A stretch of DNA of 64,000 bases from Taudactylus pleione (GCA_031769625.1 JAUIMM010000135.1:4406001-4470000); one strand, 5' to 3'. Shown: positions 48,262 through 58,705, counted from the stretch's first letter. Notes: generated by a model from the letters alone, not told the origin. A program made the numbers and translations.

Positions 48262-48712
48262 TTTGTGAGATGGTCATAATTGACTGGAAATGAGTGGAAA
48301 TTAATGTTATTGAGGTTAATAATACTGTCGCATCAAACAAAAAAAGCACAAATTATGTGATTTTAGCAGTTTTTATACATTTTTGAAAAAAAAATACAGA
48401 TCCAAAACCAAAACACGCATGGGCGGTTTTGGCAAAACCAAATCCAGATACAAAACACGCGGAGATACAGATCCACAATTAAAACACGGGGGTCGGTGCA
48501 CATCCCTATTATATATAAATCCTACTTCTAATTCAAACATGCAAGTATCAAAGAGTCATGTTGTGGCGTTACATTATTTTGTTACATACCTAATTTGCAA
48601 CAATTGTGACTATGTAGATAAAATTAGTATCTCATATGCACAAACTAAATCCTTCATTGCTGTATGAATTGCAGCAAATACTATACCATCAGTCAGCTGC
48701 TTGTCTCAGACT

Positions 48713-48713
48713 G

Positions 48714-48751
<38 letters not shown>

Positions 48752-48763
48752 ATATATATATAA
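48713..48763. repeat. (TA)n microsatellite
   Basis: About 51 bp of TA repeats with one phase break. Similar TA runs occur at 32611-32642, 49957-49983, 57408-57447 and 58365-58390. Confidence 0.95.
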
Positions 48764-48956
48764 TGTAATTGACCTCATTCATTAAGAGTCATTGCAGATC
48801 CCCACATTCAGTTTTACATGGATATTTATTACATATCAGCTAACTGAAATTACTCATATGATGTGTGCGGCATGAGTGGTCTGATCACATATCTTATCTA
48901 TTGTATATTGCAGTGTTGCCCATGTTTTCCATCATGGTCTACACAGTACTCTAATA

Positions 48957-49320
48957 CCCCTTTTACACCAGAGCTACTGTAAAACCCGTGTTGTTGCTGG
49001 GTTAACCCGGGTAGATTCTTGATGTAAAAGGGGACAGGGTTGGATTCCCGGGTCGAGTGACCCGGCAATCCAACACAGGTAACTTGCAGGCTTTAACATG
49101 GGAATGACCCCTGAAACAATGCAGTGTAAACATGGAATCCAGGTCACTATTACCTGGAGCGCGCTGCATGCCTGCCGATTGGCCGGCTTCACGGGTGTTT
49201 GGAGATGATGTCATCTTCAAGCATCCACTTCAACACTGGAAGAGCCGTCTCACTGCAGACCCGGCTCCGGTGTGAACGGTGCCGACTCAAGAATATCCTG
49301 GGTCGGCACCAGGAAATTCT
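48957..49320. mobile_element. Probable MITE fragment (CCCCTTTTACAC)
   Basis: CCCCTTTTACACCA at the left is mirrored by TGATGTAAAAGGGG at 49020, and several CCCGGGTC/GACCCGG and GGTGCCGAC/GTCGGCACC inverted pairs follow. The right end is not defined. Confidence 0.45.
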
Positions 49321-49389
49321 GGGTCTGATCTGAATCAGACCCGTGAGCAAGACATTAGCACGCCCACTATGTTTTGCCGAGCGATCGTG

Positions 49390-49950
49390 GTATGAAATTA
49401 TTATATATATCTATCATGTGACAACTTGGGGTAATTAGCCAGGCATTCCAGTGAAATAAACAAAAATGGTGCTTTACCTCCAGCATGGAAACCAGTAAAC
49501 AGAAATAAAATAATAAACAACCTAGCCCTTTTTTAGGGCACTAGCAAACTTCTTGAACCCTCTCTATAGAAGCAGCTAATCTGCATGAAAGTCTTTCACA
49601 GTCTCTGAGATTTGTGGTCCTTCCTGCCACATGCAGGACTGGACACTGGCCTCCTGGCCTGGTATAGCTTTCTCAGCTTGTTGGCTGCCGCCTCTCACAA
49701 GGACAGTGTCAGAGGTATATGGATCTGCTTGCCTCCTTGCAGGTATGATCCTGACCACCTGGTCTACTTCACTCACACTGCAGCCCCACCTGGACTGTCT
49801 GACTGTGTCCACCAGCAGCCTCACCTGAGCTCTGGTCATATGGCAGCCATTACACATCTTACCACAATGCTTTTGTACTCTGTGTGGGCGGATCTCTCCT
49901 TCAACACACAGAATCTGCTGCTCACCAGCACCATCTCTGGTGATAATGCC
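49390..49950. other. Unclassified dispersed repeat
   Basis: Shares layout and short words (a 'CCTAGCCC' block, then 'GGGCACT', then an 'AGTCTCTGAGA'/'CAGTCTCAGAAC' block) with 58830-58920 plus 59523-59705, suggesting one dispersed family. The type is unknown. A TA microsatellite follows at 49957. Confidence 0.35.
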
Positions 49951-49952
49951 AC

Positions 49953-49983
<31 letters not shown>

Positions 49984-49988
<5 letters not shown>

Positions 49989-50533
49989 GAGGAATAATAG
50001 ATGTCGTGCAAACTACTGTAATAAGAATTGTGAAAAAAGGCTTCCAAAAATCTATCTAAAAAAAAGATGCATTTCTGCCAAGCATACAGGGCGTTCAAGT
50101 ATGTCATGCTTCCTGACACCTAATAATAATGTTAAGGCTGGATTAAAAGCTACAAGGGCCTTAAAGGCTGAAAATGATTAGGGGCCTACAGTACCGTGAG
50201 AAGTGAAGGAGCTGAGCCTACTGGTGTGTGGGTGTGGCCAGTGACATGTGGGCATGTATGCTCCCTATGCTATCTGCCCCAAAGTCTAGCTTGATACTTA
50301 AACATTGGAAAATATTGCACAAATTTGCGAGGAAAATGGAAATACAATGTTAACACTTATGATGTGAGGCTGACTGTGTGATCATTGGTTTCCAAATAGT
50401 TGCTCAGAAATGTGAAACTAACTTCAAAATTTCATTTGTAAATAGCAGCATGTTTGAATGCCAGAAGTAAGGAACAGTTTACAAAAAATAACTAAATGAA
50501 ACATAATGTGCAAAGATATATATATATATATAT
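49984..50533. other. Non-coding DNA upstream of hAT copy 2
   Basis: AT-rich; no gene or clear repeat seen except the TATATA run at 50517-50533 that served as the insertion target. Confidence 0.45.
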
Positions 50534-51167
50534 TAGGGGTGTGCACCGGCCACTTTTCGTGTTTTGTGTTTTGGTTTTGGATCTGGATCTTTCTTCGTGT
50601 TTTGGATCTGGATTGGTTTTGCCAAAACCACCCTTCCGTGTTTTGGGTTCTGGGTTTTGTGTTTTGGATCTGTATTTTTTTGAAAAAAAGCATAAAAACA
50701 GCTAAAATCACAGAATTTGTAGGTTTTTCTGCTCCTATGCTATTATTAACCTCAATAACCTTAATTTCCACTCATTTCCAGTCTATTCTGAACACCTCAC
50801 ACCTCACAATAGTGTTTTTATGTCCAAAAGGTTGCACCGAGGTAGCTGGATGACTATGCTAAGCGACACGAGTGGGCGGCACAAACACGTGACCCATCTA
50901 GGAGTGACACTGCAGTGGCAGGCAGGATGGCAGTTAGAAAAACTAGGCCCCAAACTGTACATAATGCAAAGAAAAAAAGAGGTGCAAGATGGAATTGTCC
51001 TTGGGCCCTCCCACCCACCCTTATGTTGTATAAACAGGACATGCACACTTTAACAAATCAATCATTTCAGCGCCAGGGTCTGCCACACAACTGTGGCTGA
51101 AATGATTGGTTCGTTTGGGCCCCCACAAAACAAGCTGGCAATTAATGTGTCCCTGCACAAACTGGCT

Positions 51168-54100
51168 CTACGGAGGCAAGATGTCATCCTCATCCTCCTC
51201 ATCCACCGATTCCTCACCCTCTTCAGTGTGTACATCCTCATCCTCACAAAGTATTAACTCGTCCCCACTTGAATCCACCACCACAGGTCCCTCTGTACCT
51301 TCTGGAGGCTGGTCTCCCTGGAAGAGCTGATAATTCATTTTGATGAACATCATCTTCTCCACATTCTGTGGAAGCAACCTCCTACGCCTTTCGCTGACAA
51401 GGTTCCCGGCTGCACTAAACACTCTTTCGGAGTACACACTGGAGGGGGGGCAACTCAGGTAAAATAGAGCCAGTTTGTACAGGGGCCTCCAAATTGCCTC
51501 TTTTTCCTGCCAGTACAGGTATGGACTGTCTGACATGCCTACTTGGATGCTGTCACCGATGTAATCCTCCACCATTCTGTCAATGGTGACAGTATCATAT
51601 GCAGTGACAGTAGACATGTCAGAAATTGTTGCCAGGTCCTTCAGTCCGGACCAGATGTCCAAACTTGGTCCTGCCTGCCCTGCATCACCGCCAGCGGGTT
51701 GCTTAGGATACCTAAGTTTTTTCCTGGCAGCCCCAGTTGCGGGAGAAAATGAAGAAGGAGCCGTTGACGTGTCACGTTCCGCTTCAGCTGACAGTGTGTT
51801 CACCAGCAGGTCTTTGCACCTCTGCAGGCTTGTGTCGGCCGGAAAGAGAGACACCACATAGGCTTTAAACCTAGGATCGAGCACGGTGGCCAAAATGTAG
51901 TGGTCTGATTTCAACAGATTGACCACCCTGGAATCCTGGCAAAGCGAATGAAGGGCTTCATCCACAAGTCCCACATGCCGAGCGGAATCGCTCCGTCTTA
52001 GCTCCTCCTTCACTTTCTCCAGCTGCTTCTGCAAAAGCCTGATGAGGGGAATGACCTGACTCAAGCTGGCAGTGTCTGAACTGACTTCACGTGTGGCAAG
52101 TTCGAAGGGCTGAAGAACCTTGCACAACACGGAAATCATTCTCCACTGCGCTTGAGTCAGGTGCATACCCCCTCCTTTGCCTATGTCATAGGTGGATGTA
52201 TAGGCTTGTATGGCCTTTTGCTGCTCCTCCATCCTCTGAAGCATATAGAGGGTTGAGTTCCACCGCGTCACAACCTCTTGCTTCAGGTGATGGCGGGGCA
52301 GGTTCAAGAGTGTTTGCTGGCGCTCCAGTCTTCGGCACGCAGTCGCTGAATGGCGAAAGTGGCCAGAAATTTTTCGGGCCACCCAAAGCGTCTCCTGCAC
52401 GCCCCTGTCGCTTTTCAGAAAATTCTGCACCACCAAGTTTATTGTGTGAGCAAAACATGGGACGTGCTGGAATTTGCCCAGATGTAATGCCCGCACAATA
52501 TTGGTGGCGTTGTCAGATATCACAAATCCCCAGGAGAGTCTAAGTGGGGTAAGCCACTGGGCGATGATTTCCCTCAGTTTCTCTAAGAGGTTGTCGGCGG
52601 TGTGCCTCTTACTGAAACCGGTGATACACAGCGTAGCCTGCCTTGTAACGAGCTGGCGTTTCTGAGATGCTGCTACTGGTGACGCTGCTGCTGTTGCTGC
52701 GTAAGGTGATACATCTACCCAGTGGGCTGTCACAGTCATATAGTCCTTAGTCTGCCCTGTTCCACTTGTCCACATGTCCGTGGTTAAGTGGACATTGTGT
52801 ACAACGGCATTTTTCAGGACACTGAGGACACTTTTTCTGACGTTTCTGTACAGTCTCGGTATCGCCTGCCTAGTGAAGTGGAATCTAGACGGGATTTGGA
52901 ACCGGGGACACACTACCTCCATCAATTGTCTAAATCCCACTGCACTAATGGCGGATACCGGACGCACGTCTAACACCAACATAGCAGTCAAGGCCTCAGT
53001 TATACGTTTTGCTTCAGGATGACTGCTGTCGTACTTCATCCTCCTCGCTAAGGACTGTTGGAGGGTCAATTGTTTAGTAAAAGTAGTGGTGTTCCTACTT
53101 CCTCTCTGGGATGATGAACGACTCCCAGCAGCAGCAGCAACAGCAGCAGCGGCAGCAGTAGGCGTAGCAATGCAGGATCCTCCGGAGGAATCCCGGATAG
53201 GAGAGTCAGTCATGCCAGTGATATGGCCTGCAGGACTACTTCCGATCCTGACTAAGGAGGAAATTGACGAGGAGGGAGTTGACGGTGTGGTTTGCAGGCG
53301 CTTGGATACAACAGGACAACGGGATTTAGGTGTCCCTGGACTGCTTACGGTCTGAGCCAAAGTTTCTGAACTTGACAGTAACTTTTTATGAACGCGCTGC
53401 AGGTGCCGTATAAGGGAGGATGTTCCTAGGTGGTTGACGTCCCTACCCCTACTTATTTCACCTTTACATATGGTACATATGGCAAGACAGTTGTTGTCCG
53501 GATTTGGATAGAAATATTGCCAGACCAAAGAGGTGGAATGTTTGGTCTTCTGCCCAGGCATGACCGTGATGGGCTTTTTCATCCCACGGACAACAACTGT
53601 CTCCCCCGGAGCCTGATTTAAACAAACCACATCACCATCAGAATCCTCCTCGCCAACTTCCTCCTCAGCGCCAGCTACACCAGTATCCTCATCCTGTTGT
53701 ACTTCAACAGTGACATCTTCAATTTGCATATCAGCAAGTGGACTGTGGGTGCTCCTTTCAGCACTTGCAGGGGGCGTGCAAATGGTGGAAAGAGCCACCT
53801 CTTCCCGTCCAGTGCTGGGAAGGTCAGGCATCGCAACCACCACCACACTTGGACTCTCCTTGGGGATTTGTGATATCTTCTTAGAAAGCACAGTTCTTCG
53901 CTGTGCTTTTGCCAGCTTAACTCTTTTGATTTTTTTAGTGGGAGGAGTGCTTCCATCGTCATGTGAAGCTGAACCACTAGTCATGAACATACTAGGGATC
54001 GACCTTAGCCGTTCCTTGCCACTCCGTGTCGTAAATGGCATATTGGCAAGTTTACGTTTCTCTTCAGCTGATTTAAATGTCTTTTTCAAGGTCATTTTCC

Positions 54101-54284
54101 TGAACTTTGCCATTTGGGATTGTATGTGCCCTCTACTATGACATTGGGCATCGGCCTTGGCAGACGACGTTGATGGCATGTTATCGTCTATGTCATGACT
54201 AGTGGCAGCAGCTTCAGCACTAGGAGGAAGTGGTTCTTGATCTTTCTCTATTTTATTTTTATCGGAGAAAGTTTGGTCCTCCAT
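51168..54284 (-). CDS. BED-finger hAT transposase, 1038 aa (copy 2)
   Basis: This is the same nuclear cut-and-paste transposase as at 15432, with about 17 amino-acid differences plus one extra alanine in the Ala-rich linker near residue 385. Visible motifs: basic patch ~117-130; BED finger with C270, C273, H294 and H299; TTDMWTS with the first Asp at 503; VISDNATNIVRAL with the second at 591; PCFAH; VTRWNS; SSVYSERVFSAAGNL with the catalytic Glu at 953; acidic C-terminus. At every motif where the two copies differ, this one has the residue usual in hAT proteins (M, S, R, N). The frame is complete and the start is the conserved MEDQTF. The promoter lies nearly 3 kb upstream across the 160-bp array. 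Best candidate in the window for an active transposase and for mobilising the non-autonomous relatives. Confidence 0.95.
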   Translation of the reverse strand: MEDQTFSDKNKIEKDQEPLPPSAEAAATSHDIDDNMPSTSSAKADAQCHSRGHIQSQMAKFRKMTLKKTFKSAEEKRKLANMPFTTRSGKERLRSIPSMFMTSGSASHDDGSTPPTKKIKRVKLAKAQRRTVLSKKISQIPKESPSVVVVAMPDLPSTGREEVALSTICTPPASAERSTHSPLADMQIEDVTVEVQQDEDTGVAGAEEEVGEEDSDGDVVCLNQAPGETVVVRGMKKPITVMPGQKTKHSTSLVWQYFYPNPDNNCLAICTICKGEISRGRDVNHLGTSSLIRHLQRVHKKLLSSSETLAQTVSSPGTPKSRCPVVSKRLQTTPSTPSSSISSLVRIGSSPAGHITGMTDSPIRDSSGGSCIATPTAAAAAVAAAAGSRSSSQRGSRNTTTFTKQLTLQQSLARRMKYDSSHPEAKRITEALTAMLVLDVRPVSAISAVGFRQLMEVVCPRFQIPSRFHFTRQAIPRLYRNVRKSVLSVLKNAVVHNVHLTTDMWTSGTGQTKDYMTVTAHWVDVSPYAATAAASPVAASQKRQLVTRQATLCITGFSKRHTADNLLEKLREIIAQWLTPLRLSWGFVISDNATNIVRALHLGKFQHVPCFAHTINLVVQNFLKSDRGVQETLWVARKISGHFRHSATACRRLERQQTLLNLPRHHLKQEVVTRWNSTLYMLQRMEEQQKAIQAYTSTYDIGKGGGMHLTQAQWRMISVLCKVLQPFELATREVSSDTASLSQVIPLIRLLQKQLEKVKEELRRSDSARHVGLVDEALHSLCQDSRVVNLLKSDHYILATVLDPRFKAYVVSLFPADTSLQRCKDLLVNTLSAEAERDTSTAPSSFSPATGAARKKLRYPKQPAGGDAGQAGPSLDIWSGLKDLATISDMSTVTAYDTVTIDRMVEDYIGDSIQVGMSDSPYLYWQEKEAIWRPLYKLALFYLSCPPSSVYSERVFSAAGNLVSERRRRLLPQNVEKMMFIKMNYQLFQGDQPPEGTEGPVVVDSSGDELILCEDEDVHTEEGEESVDEEDEDDILPP

Positions 54285-54319
54285 TTATGTTATATCGATT
54301 TGATATATACGTGCGGCTA

Positions 54320-56890
54320 AACACAGAAAATAATTTTTTTTTTGGTTTGGACTGGAGTGTACTTTGTGGGTTACAGCACCCTTTAACGGTCAAGCCAGCC
54401 GGCCCTTTACTTATGACACAGGCGCACGCTTGGCACTACTTTGTTGATGCACGTGCGGCTACTGCGCACACAATTCACAAACACAGAAAATAATTTTTTT
54501 TTGGTTTGGACTGGAGTGTACTTTCGGGGGTTACAGCACCCTTTAACGGTCAAGCCAGCCGGCCCTTTACTTATGACACAGGCGCACGCTTGGCACTACT
54601 TTGTTGATGCACGTGCGGCTACTGCGCACACAATTCACAAACACAGAAAATAATTTTTTTTTGGTTTGGACTGGAGTGTACTTTCGGGGGTTACAGCACC
54701 CTTTAACGGTCAAGCCAGCCGGCCCTTTACTTATGACACAGGCGCACGCTTGGCACTACTTTGTTGATGCACGTGCGGCTACTGCGCACACAATTCACAA
54801 ACACAGAAAATAATTTTTTTTTAGGTTTGGACTGGAGTGTACTTTCGGGGGTTACAGCACCCTTAACGGTCAAGCCAGCCGGCCCTTTACTTATGACACA
54901 GGCGCACGCTTGGCACTACTTTGTTGATGCACGTGCGGCTACTGCGCACACAATTCACAAACACAGAAAATAATTTTTTTTTTGGTTTGGACTGGAGTGT
55001 ACTTTCGGGGGTTACAGCACCCTTAACGGTCAAGCCAGCCGGCCCTTTACTTATGACACAGGCGCACGCTTGGCACTACTTTGTTGATGCACGTGCGGCT
55101 ACTGCGCACACAATTCACAAACACAGAAAATAATTTTTTTTTGGTTTGGACTGGAGTGTACTTTCAGGGGTTACAGCACCCTTTAACGGTCAAGCCAGCC
55201 GGCCCTTTACTTATGACACAGGCGCACGCTTGGCACTACTTTGTTGATGCACGTGCGGCTACTGCGCACACAATTCACAAACACAGAAAATAATTTTTTT
55301 TTGGTTTGGACTGGAGTGTACTTTCGGGGGTTACAGCACCCTTTAACGGTCAAGCCAGCCGGCCCTTTACTTATGACACAGGCGCACTCTTGGCACTACT
55401 TTGTTGATGCACGTGCGGCTACTGCGCACACAATTCACAAACACAGAAAATAATTTTTTTTTAGGTTTGGACTGGAGTGTACTTTCGGGGGTTACAGCAC
55501 CCTTAACGGTCAAGCCAGCCGGCCCTTTACTTACGACACAGGCGCACGCTTGGCACTACTTTGTTGATGCACGTGCGGCTACTGCGCACACAATTCACAA
55601 ACACAGAAAATAATTTTTTTTTGGTTTGGACTGGAGTGTACTTTCGGAGGTTACAGCACCCTTTAACGGTCAAGCCAGCCGGCCCTTTACTTATGACACA
55701 GGCGCACGCTTGGCACTACTTTGTTGATGCACGTGCGGCTACTGCGCACACAATTCACAAACACAGAAAATAATTTTTTTTTAGGTTTGGACTGGAGTGT
55801 ACTTTCGGGGGTTACAGCACCCTTAACGGTCAAGCCAGCCGGCCCTTTACTTATGACACAGGCGCACGCTTGGCACTACTTTGTTGATGCACGTGCGGCT
55901 ACTGCGCACACAATTCACAAACACAGAAAATAATTTTTTTTTTGGTTTGGACTGGAGTGTACTTTCGGGGGTTACAGCACCCTTAACGGTCAAGCCAGCC
56001 GGCCCTTTACTTATGACACAGGCGCACGCTTGGCACTACTTTGTTGATGCACGTGCGGCTACTGCGCACACAATTCACAAACACAGAAAATAATTTTTTT
56101 TTTGGTTTGGACTGGAGTGTACTTTCGGGGGTTACAGCACCCTTAACGGTCAAGCCAGCCGGCCCTTTACTTATGACACAGGCGCACGTTTGGCACTACT
56201 TTGTTGATGCACGTGCGGCTACTGCGCACACAATTCACAAACACAGAAAATAATTTTTTTTCTGGTTTGGACTGGAGTGTACTTTCGGGGGTTACAGCAC
56301 CCTTAACGGTCAAGCCAGCCGGCCCTTTACTTATGACACAGGCGCACGTTTGGCACTACTTTGTTGATGCACGTGCGGCTACTGCGCACACAATTCACAA
56401 ACACAGAAAATAATTTTTTTTTTGGTTTGGACTGGAGTGTACTTTCGGGGGTTACAGCACCCTTAACGGTCAAGCCAGCCGGCCCTTTACTTATGACACA
56501 GGCGCACGCTTGGCACTACTTTGTTGATGCACGTGCGGCTACTGCGCACACAATTCACAAACACAGAAAATAATTTTTTTTTTGGTTTGGACTGGAGTGT
56601 ACTTTCGGGGGTTACAGCACCCTTAACGGTCAAGCCAGCCGGCCCTTTACTTATGACACAGGCGCACGCTTGGCACTACTTTGTTGATGCACGTGCGGCT
56701 ACTGCGCACACAATTCACAAACACAGAAAATAATTTTTTTTTGGTTTGGACTGGAGTGTACTTTCAGGGGTTACAGCACCCTTTAACGGTCAAGCCAGCC
56801 GGCCCTTTACTTATGACACAGGCACACGCTTGGCACTACTTTGTTGATGCACGTGCGGCTACTGCGCACACAATTCACAAACACAGAAAA
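54320..56890 (-). repeat. 160-bp tandem array, 16 units (copy 2)
   Basis: The block TTGTTGATGCACGTGCGG recurs at 54441, 54601 and every 160 bp to 56841 without any drift. Units come in two indel types that compensate in length: a shorter T-tract with CCCTTTAAC, or a longer (or A-interrupted) T-tract with CCCTTAAC. Each has one GCACGTGC. Read from the minus strand, each also has TTTTCTGTGTTTGTG...GCGCAG, which resembles a splice acceptor. Small ORFs recur in each unit and are not genes. Confidence 0.97.
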
Positions 56891-57238
56891 TATATTATTT
56901 TTTTAGCACTTGGGGGGAGCACCCCTGATGGACAGAGCACCCCCTGGACAACACTACAGCACCCCTTTAGGACTGGGACACTGCACAGGACTTTGGAGTG
57001 GACACAGCCCCTATGGAGAACTGACTGCACAACACAGTCCAGCCAGCCCCTATGGACTTTGAAGTAGTGGACACAGCCCCTATTAACAACAGCAGCACAG
57101 CACAACACAGCCAGCCCCTATGGACTTTGAAGTAGTGGACAACAGCAGCACTACACTACACTACACTACACAGCACTAACTCCCACCCTCCCTCTTCACT
57201 GTCCACAGCCGAGTGAGAAAATGGCGCCGACGCGGGTA

Positions 57239-57247
57239 CCTTATATA
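57239..57247 (-). promoter_or_regulatory. TATA box of hAT copy 2
   Basis: Minus-strand TATATAAGG. About 30 bp downstream (57207-57215) is TTTTCTCACTCGG, a plausible initiator. An ACGTCA half-CRE (about 57283) and an 11-bp inverted repeat CCGAGTCAGGC/GCCTGACTCGG (57308-57318, 57331-57341) lie upstream. Confidence 0.65.
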
Positions 57248-57369
57248 GGATCCAAAACCCGCGAGACTCGGAAGGCGGGATGATGACGTTTTGCCTCGAT
57301 GTCAGATCCGAGTCAGGCGGGAAAAGTCGAGCCTGACTCGGATCGGACTCGGATCGGGGGGGCTCGGGG

Positions 57370-57396
57370 GGGTTCGGATTTCAGAAATCCGAACCC
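57370..57396. repeat. Subterminal hairpin of hAT copy 2
   Basis: GGGTTCGGATTT and AAATCCGAACCC are perfect inverted copies with a 3-nt loop, 11 bp inside the element end. Equivalent hairpins of different sequence lie just inside the 5' ends of elements A, B, D and E. Confidence 0.9.
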
Positions 57397-57447
57397 GCTC
57401 ACCCCTAATATATATATATATATATATATATGTGTATATATATATAT

Positions 57448-58363
57448 AAAGCACTAATCCACGGCACTCACCATTCCTAGTTTTGGGGTGCAACATGGTA
57501 TGTGACCACATTGTTTAAATAGAAATCACAGGGGCTCTGCACTCACCATTATATCTAATAATAATAATAATAATAATAATAAACATAATACACAGTGGGG
57601 TTTTGGTTCATGAATTGATCAATGCATTTAAGCTTGCAGACCATCGTCACGGGACCCCACTTCACTGCAAGTCCCTACTCTATTGCTCAGAATTATAACA
57701 TGGATATAGCCATCACATTAGTGTTAAACTCAGGGTATGCTATCAAGGTTTAAAGCTTGGGGTGGGTTTTGCAGTGAAGTGGGGTCCCGTGACGATGGGC
57801 TGCAAGCTTAAATGCATTGATCAATTCATGAACCAAAACCCCACTGTTTATTATTATTATTATTATTATTAGTTATTATGGTGAGTGCAGAGCCCCTGTG
57901 ATTTCTATTTAAACAATGTGGTCACATACCATGTTGCACCCCAAAACTAGGAATGGTGAGTGCCGTGGATTAGTGCTTTTTGTTTTTATGATTAATTTTT
58001 ATAATTAATCATTTTTGTGATCACATTTTCTCATGCACCCCTGTTAACTAGTTATCTAACTTGTGTCAGCTGTTTTCCTAGGTGCTTTGCAACAGGTGTG
58101 CTTGGTAACTGTCTCACATTTATTTTAAATCAAAGTTGCTGTGAGCTTTAAACCTTGATAGCATACCCTGAGTTTAACACTAATGTGATGGCTATGTCCA
58201 TGTTATAATTCTGAGCAATAGAGTAGGGACTTGCAGTAAAGTGGGGTCCCGTGACGGGGGCTGCAAGCTTAAATGCATTGATCAATTCATGAACCAAAAC
58301 CCCACTGTTTATTATGTTTATTATTATTATTAGATATTATGGTGAGTGCAGAGCTCCTGTGAT
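57448..58363. repeat. Complex inverted/triplicated repeat
   Basis: 57448-57660 is inverted at 57775-57980 (shared words GCACTAATCCACGGCACTCA, TTAAATAGAAATCACAGGGG, AAGCTTGCAG). The intervening piece (about 57660-57770) is inverted again at 58150-58250, and part of the first arm recurs at 58255-58363. (ATT)n/(AAT)n tracts lie at corresponding places. It begins right where copy 2's TA target tract ends. No coding sequence. Confidence 0.88.
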
Positions 58364-58391
58364 TTATATATATATATATATATATATATAA

Positions 58392-58578
58392 TGATCCACA
58401 GGCGGCACTCCAGAAGGAGTAAAGAATACACAATCACGAAGTATATAGATGCAACATTTCAGTGCCTTTATTGACGCTTTTGTCAAGCTAGAAAGCATCA
58501 ATAAAGGCGCTGAAACGTTGCATCTAAAGGCTTCGTGATTGTGTATTCTTTACTCTGTCCAGAGTGCCGCCTGCGGAA
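58392..58578. repeat. Inverted repeat with ~80-bp arms
   Basis: AGGCGGCACTCCAGA...GAATACACAATCACGAAG at the left is mirrored by CTTCGTGATTGTGTATTC...AGAGTGCCGCCTG at the right. The inner GCAACATTTCAGTGCC/GGCGCTGAAACGTTGC also pairs. A MITE flanked by TA tracts is likely. Confidence 0.78.
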
Positions 58579-58705
58579 CATTATATTACAGCGTGTCTCC
58601 TAGTGGGGCTAACTGTGGAGGGCACCCAGCTCAGATAACCTCATTACCAGTGGAGTGCCGGATCGTGGTATTGTGTGTGTGTATGTATACAGTATGTATA
58701 CAGTA

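Larger units (their letters stand above)
44966..48508 (+). mobile_element. Non-autonomous hAT element E, TSD TTATATAT
   Basis: A perfect 8-bp duplication TTATATAT (44958-44965; 48509-48516) flanks ends TAGAGATGAGC and GCACATCCCTA. Just inside the left end is a perfect hairpin GTCCGGTTC/GAACCGGAC. The right end has GGTTTTGGCAAAACC and ACACGG words as in copies 1 and 2. The body is GAGGACACTGCCAGCACC-like GC-rich repeats with two MITE insertions. There is no transposase remnant, so it is mobilised in trans if at all. Confidence 0.92.
50534..57407 (-). mobile_element. hAT copy 2, intact, probably autonomous, TSD ATATATAT
   Basis: Ends TAGGGGTGTGCACC and GCTCACCCCTA are flanked by ATATATAT on both sides (50526-50533; 57408-57415; both in TA runs, so the exact boundary of the duplication is ambiguous). 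Minus-strand order: 5' end with a 12-bp perfect hairpin (57370-57381 / 57385-57396), TATA box, 16 copies of a 160-bp repeat, a 1038-codon transposase, and a 3' tail. Length 6874 bp; the excess over copy 1 is almost exactly 12 repeat units. Both ends match the family consensus and the ORF is intact. Confidence 0.95.

Noticed and set aside
49612..49956. 114-codon ORF tested as a possible MS4A transmembrane exon
   Set aside because: No helix of suitable length, no QI start after a splice acceptor, and the sequence belongs to a dispersed repeat also seen near 58.8-59.7 kb.
54441..56890. Regularly spaced 160-bp repeats considered as a CRISPR-like array, and its serial 70-codon plus-strand ORFs considered as genes
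   Set aside because: Units are contiguous and wholly repeated, with no unique spacers. The context is a eukaryotic transposon leader, and the ORFs lie antisense to the transposase and merely repeat with the unit.
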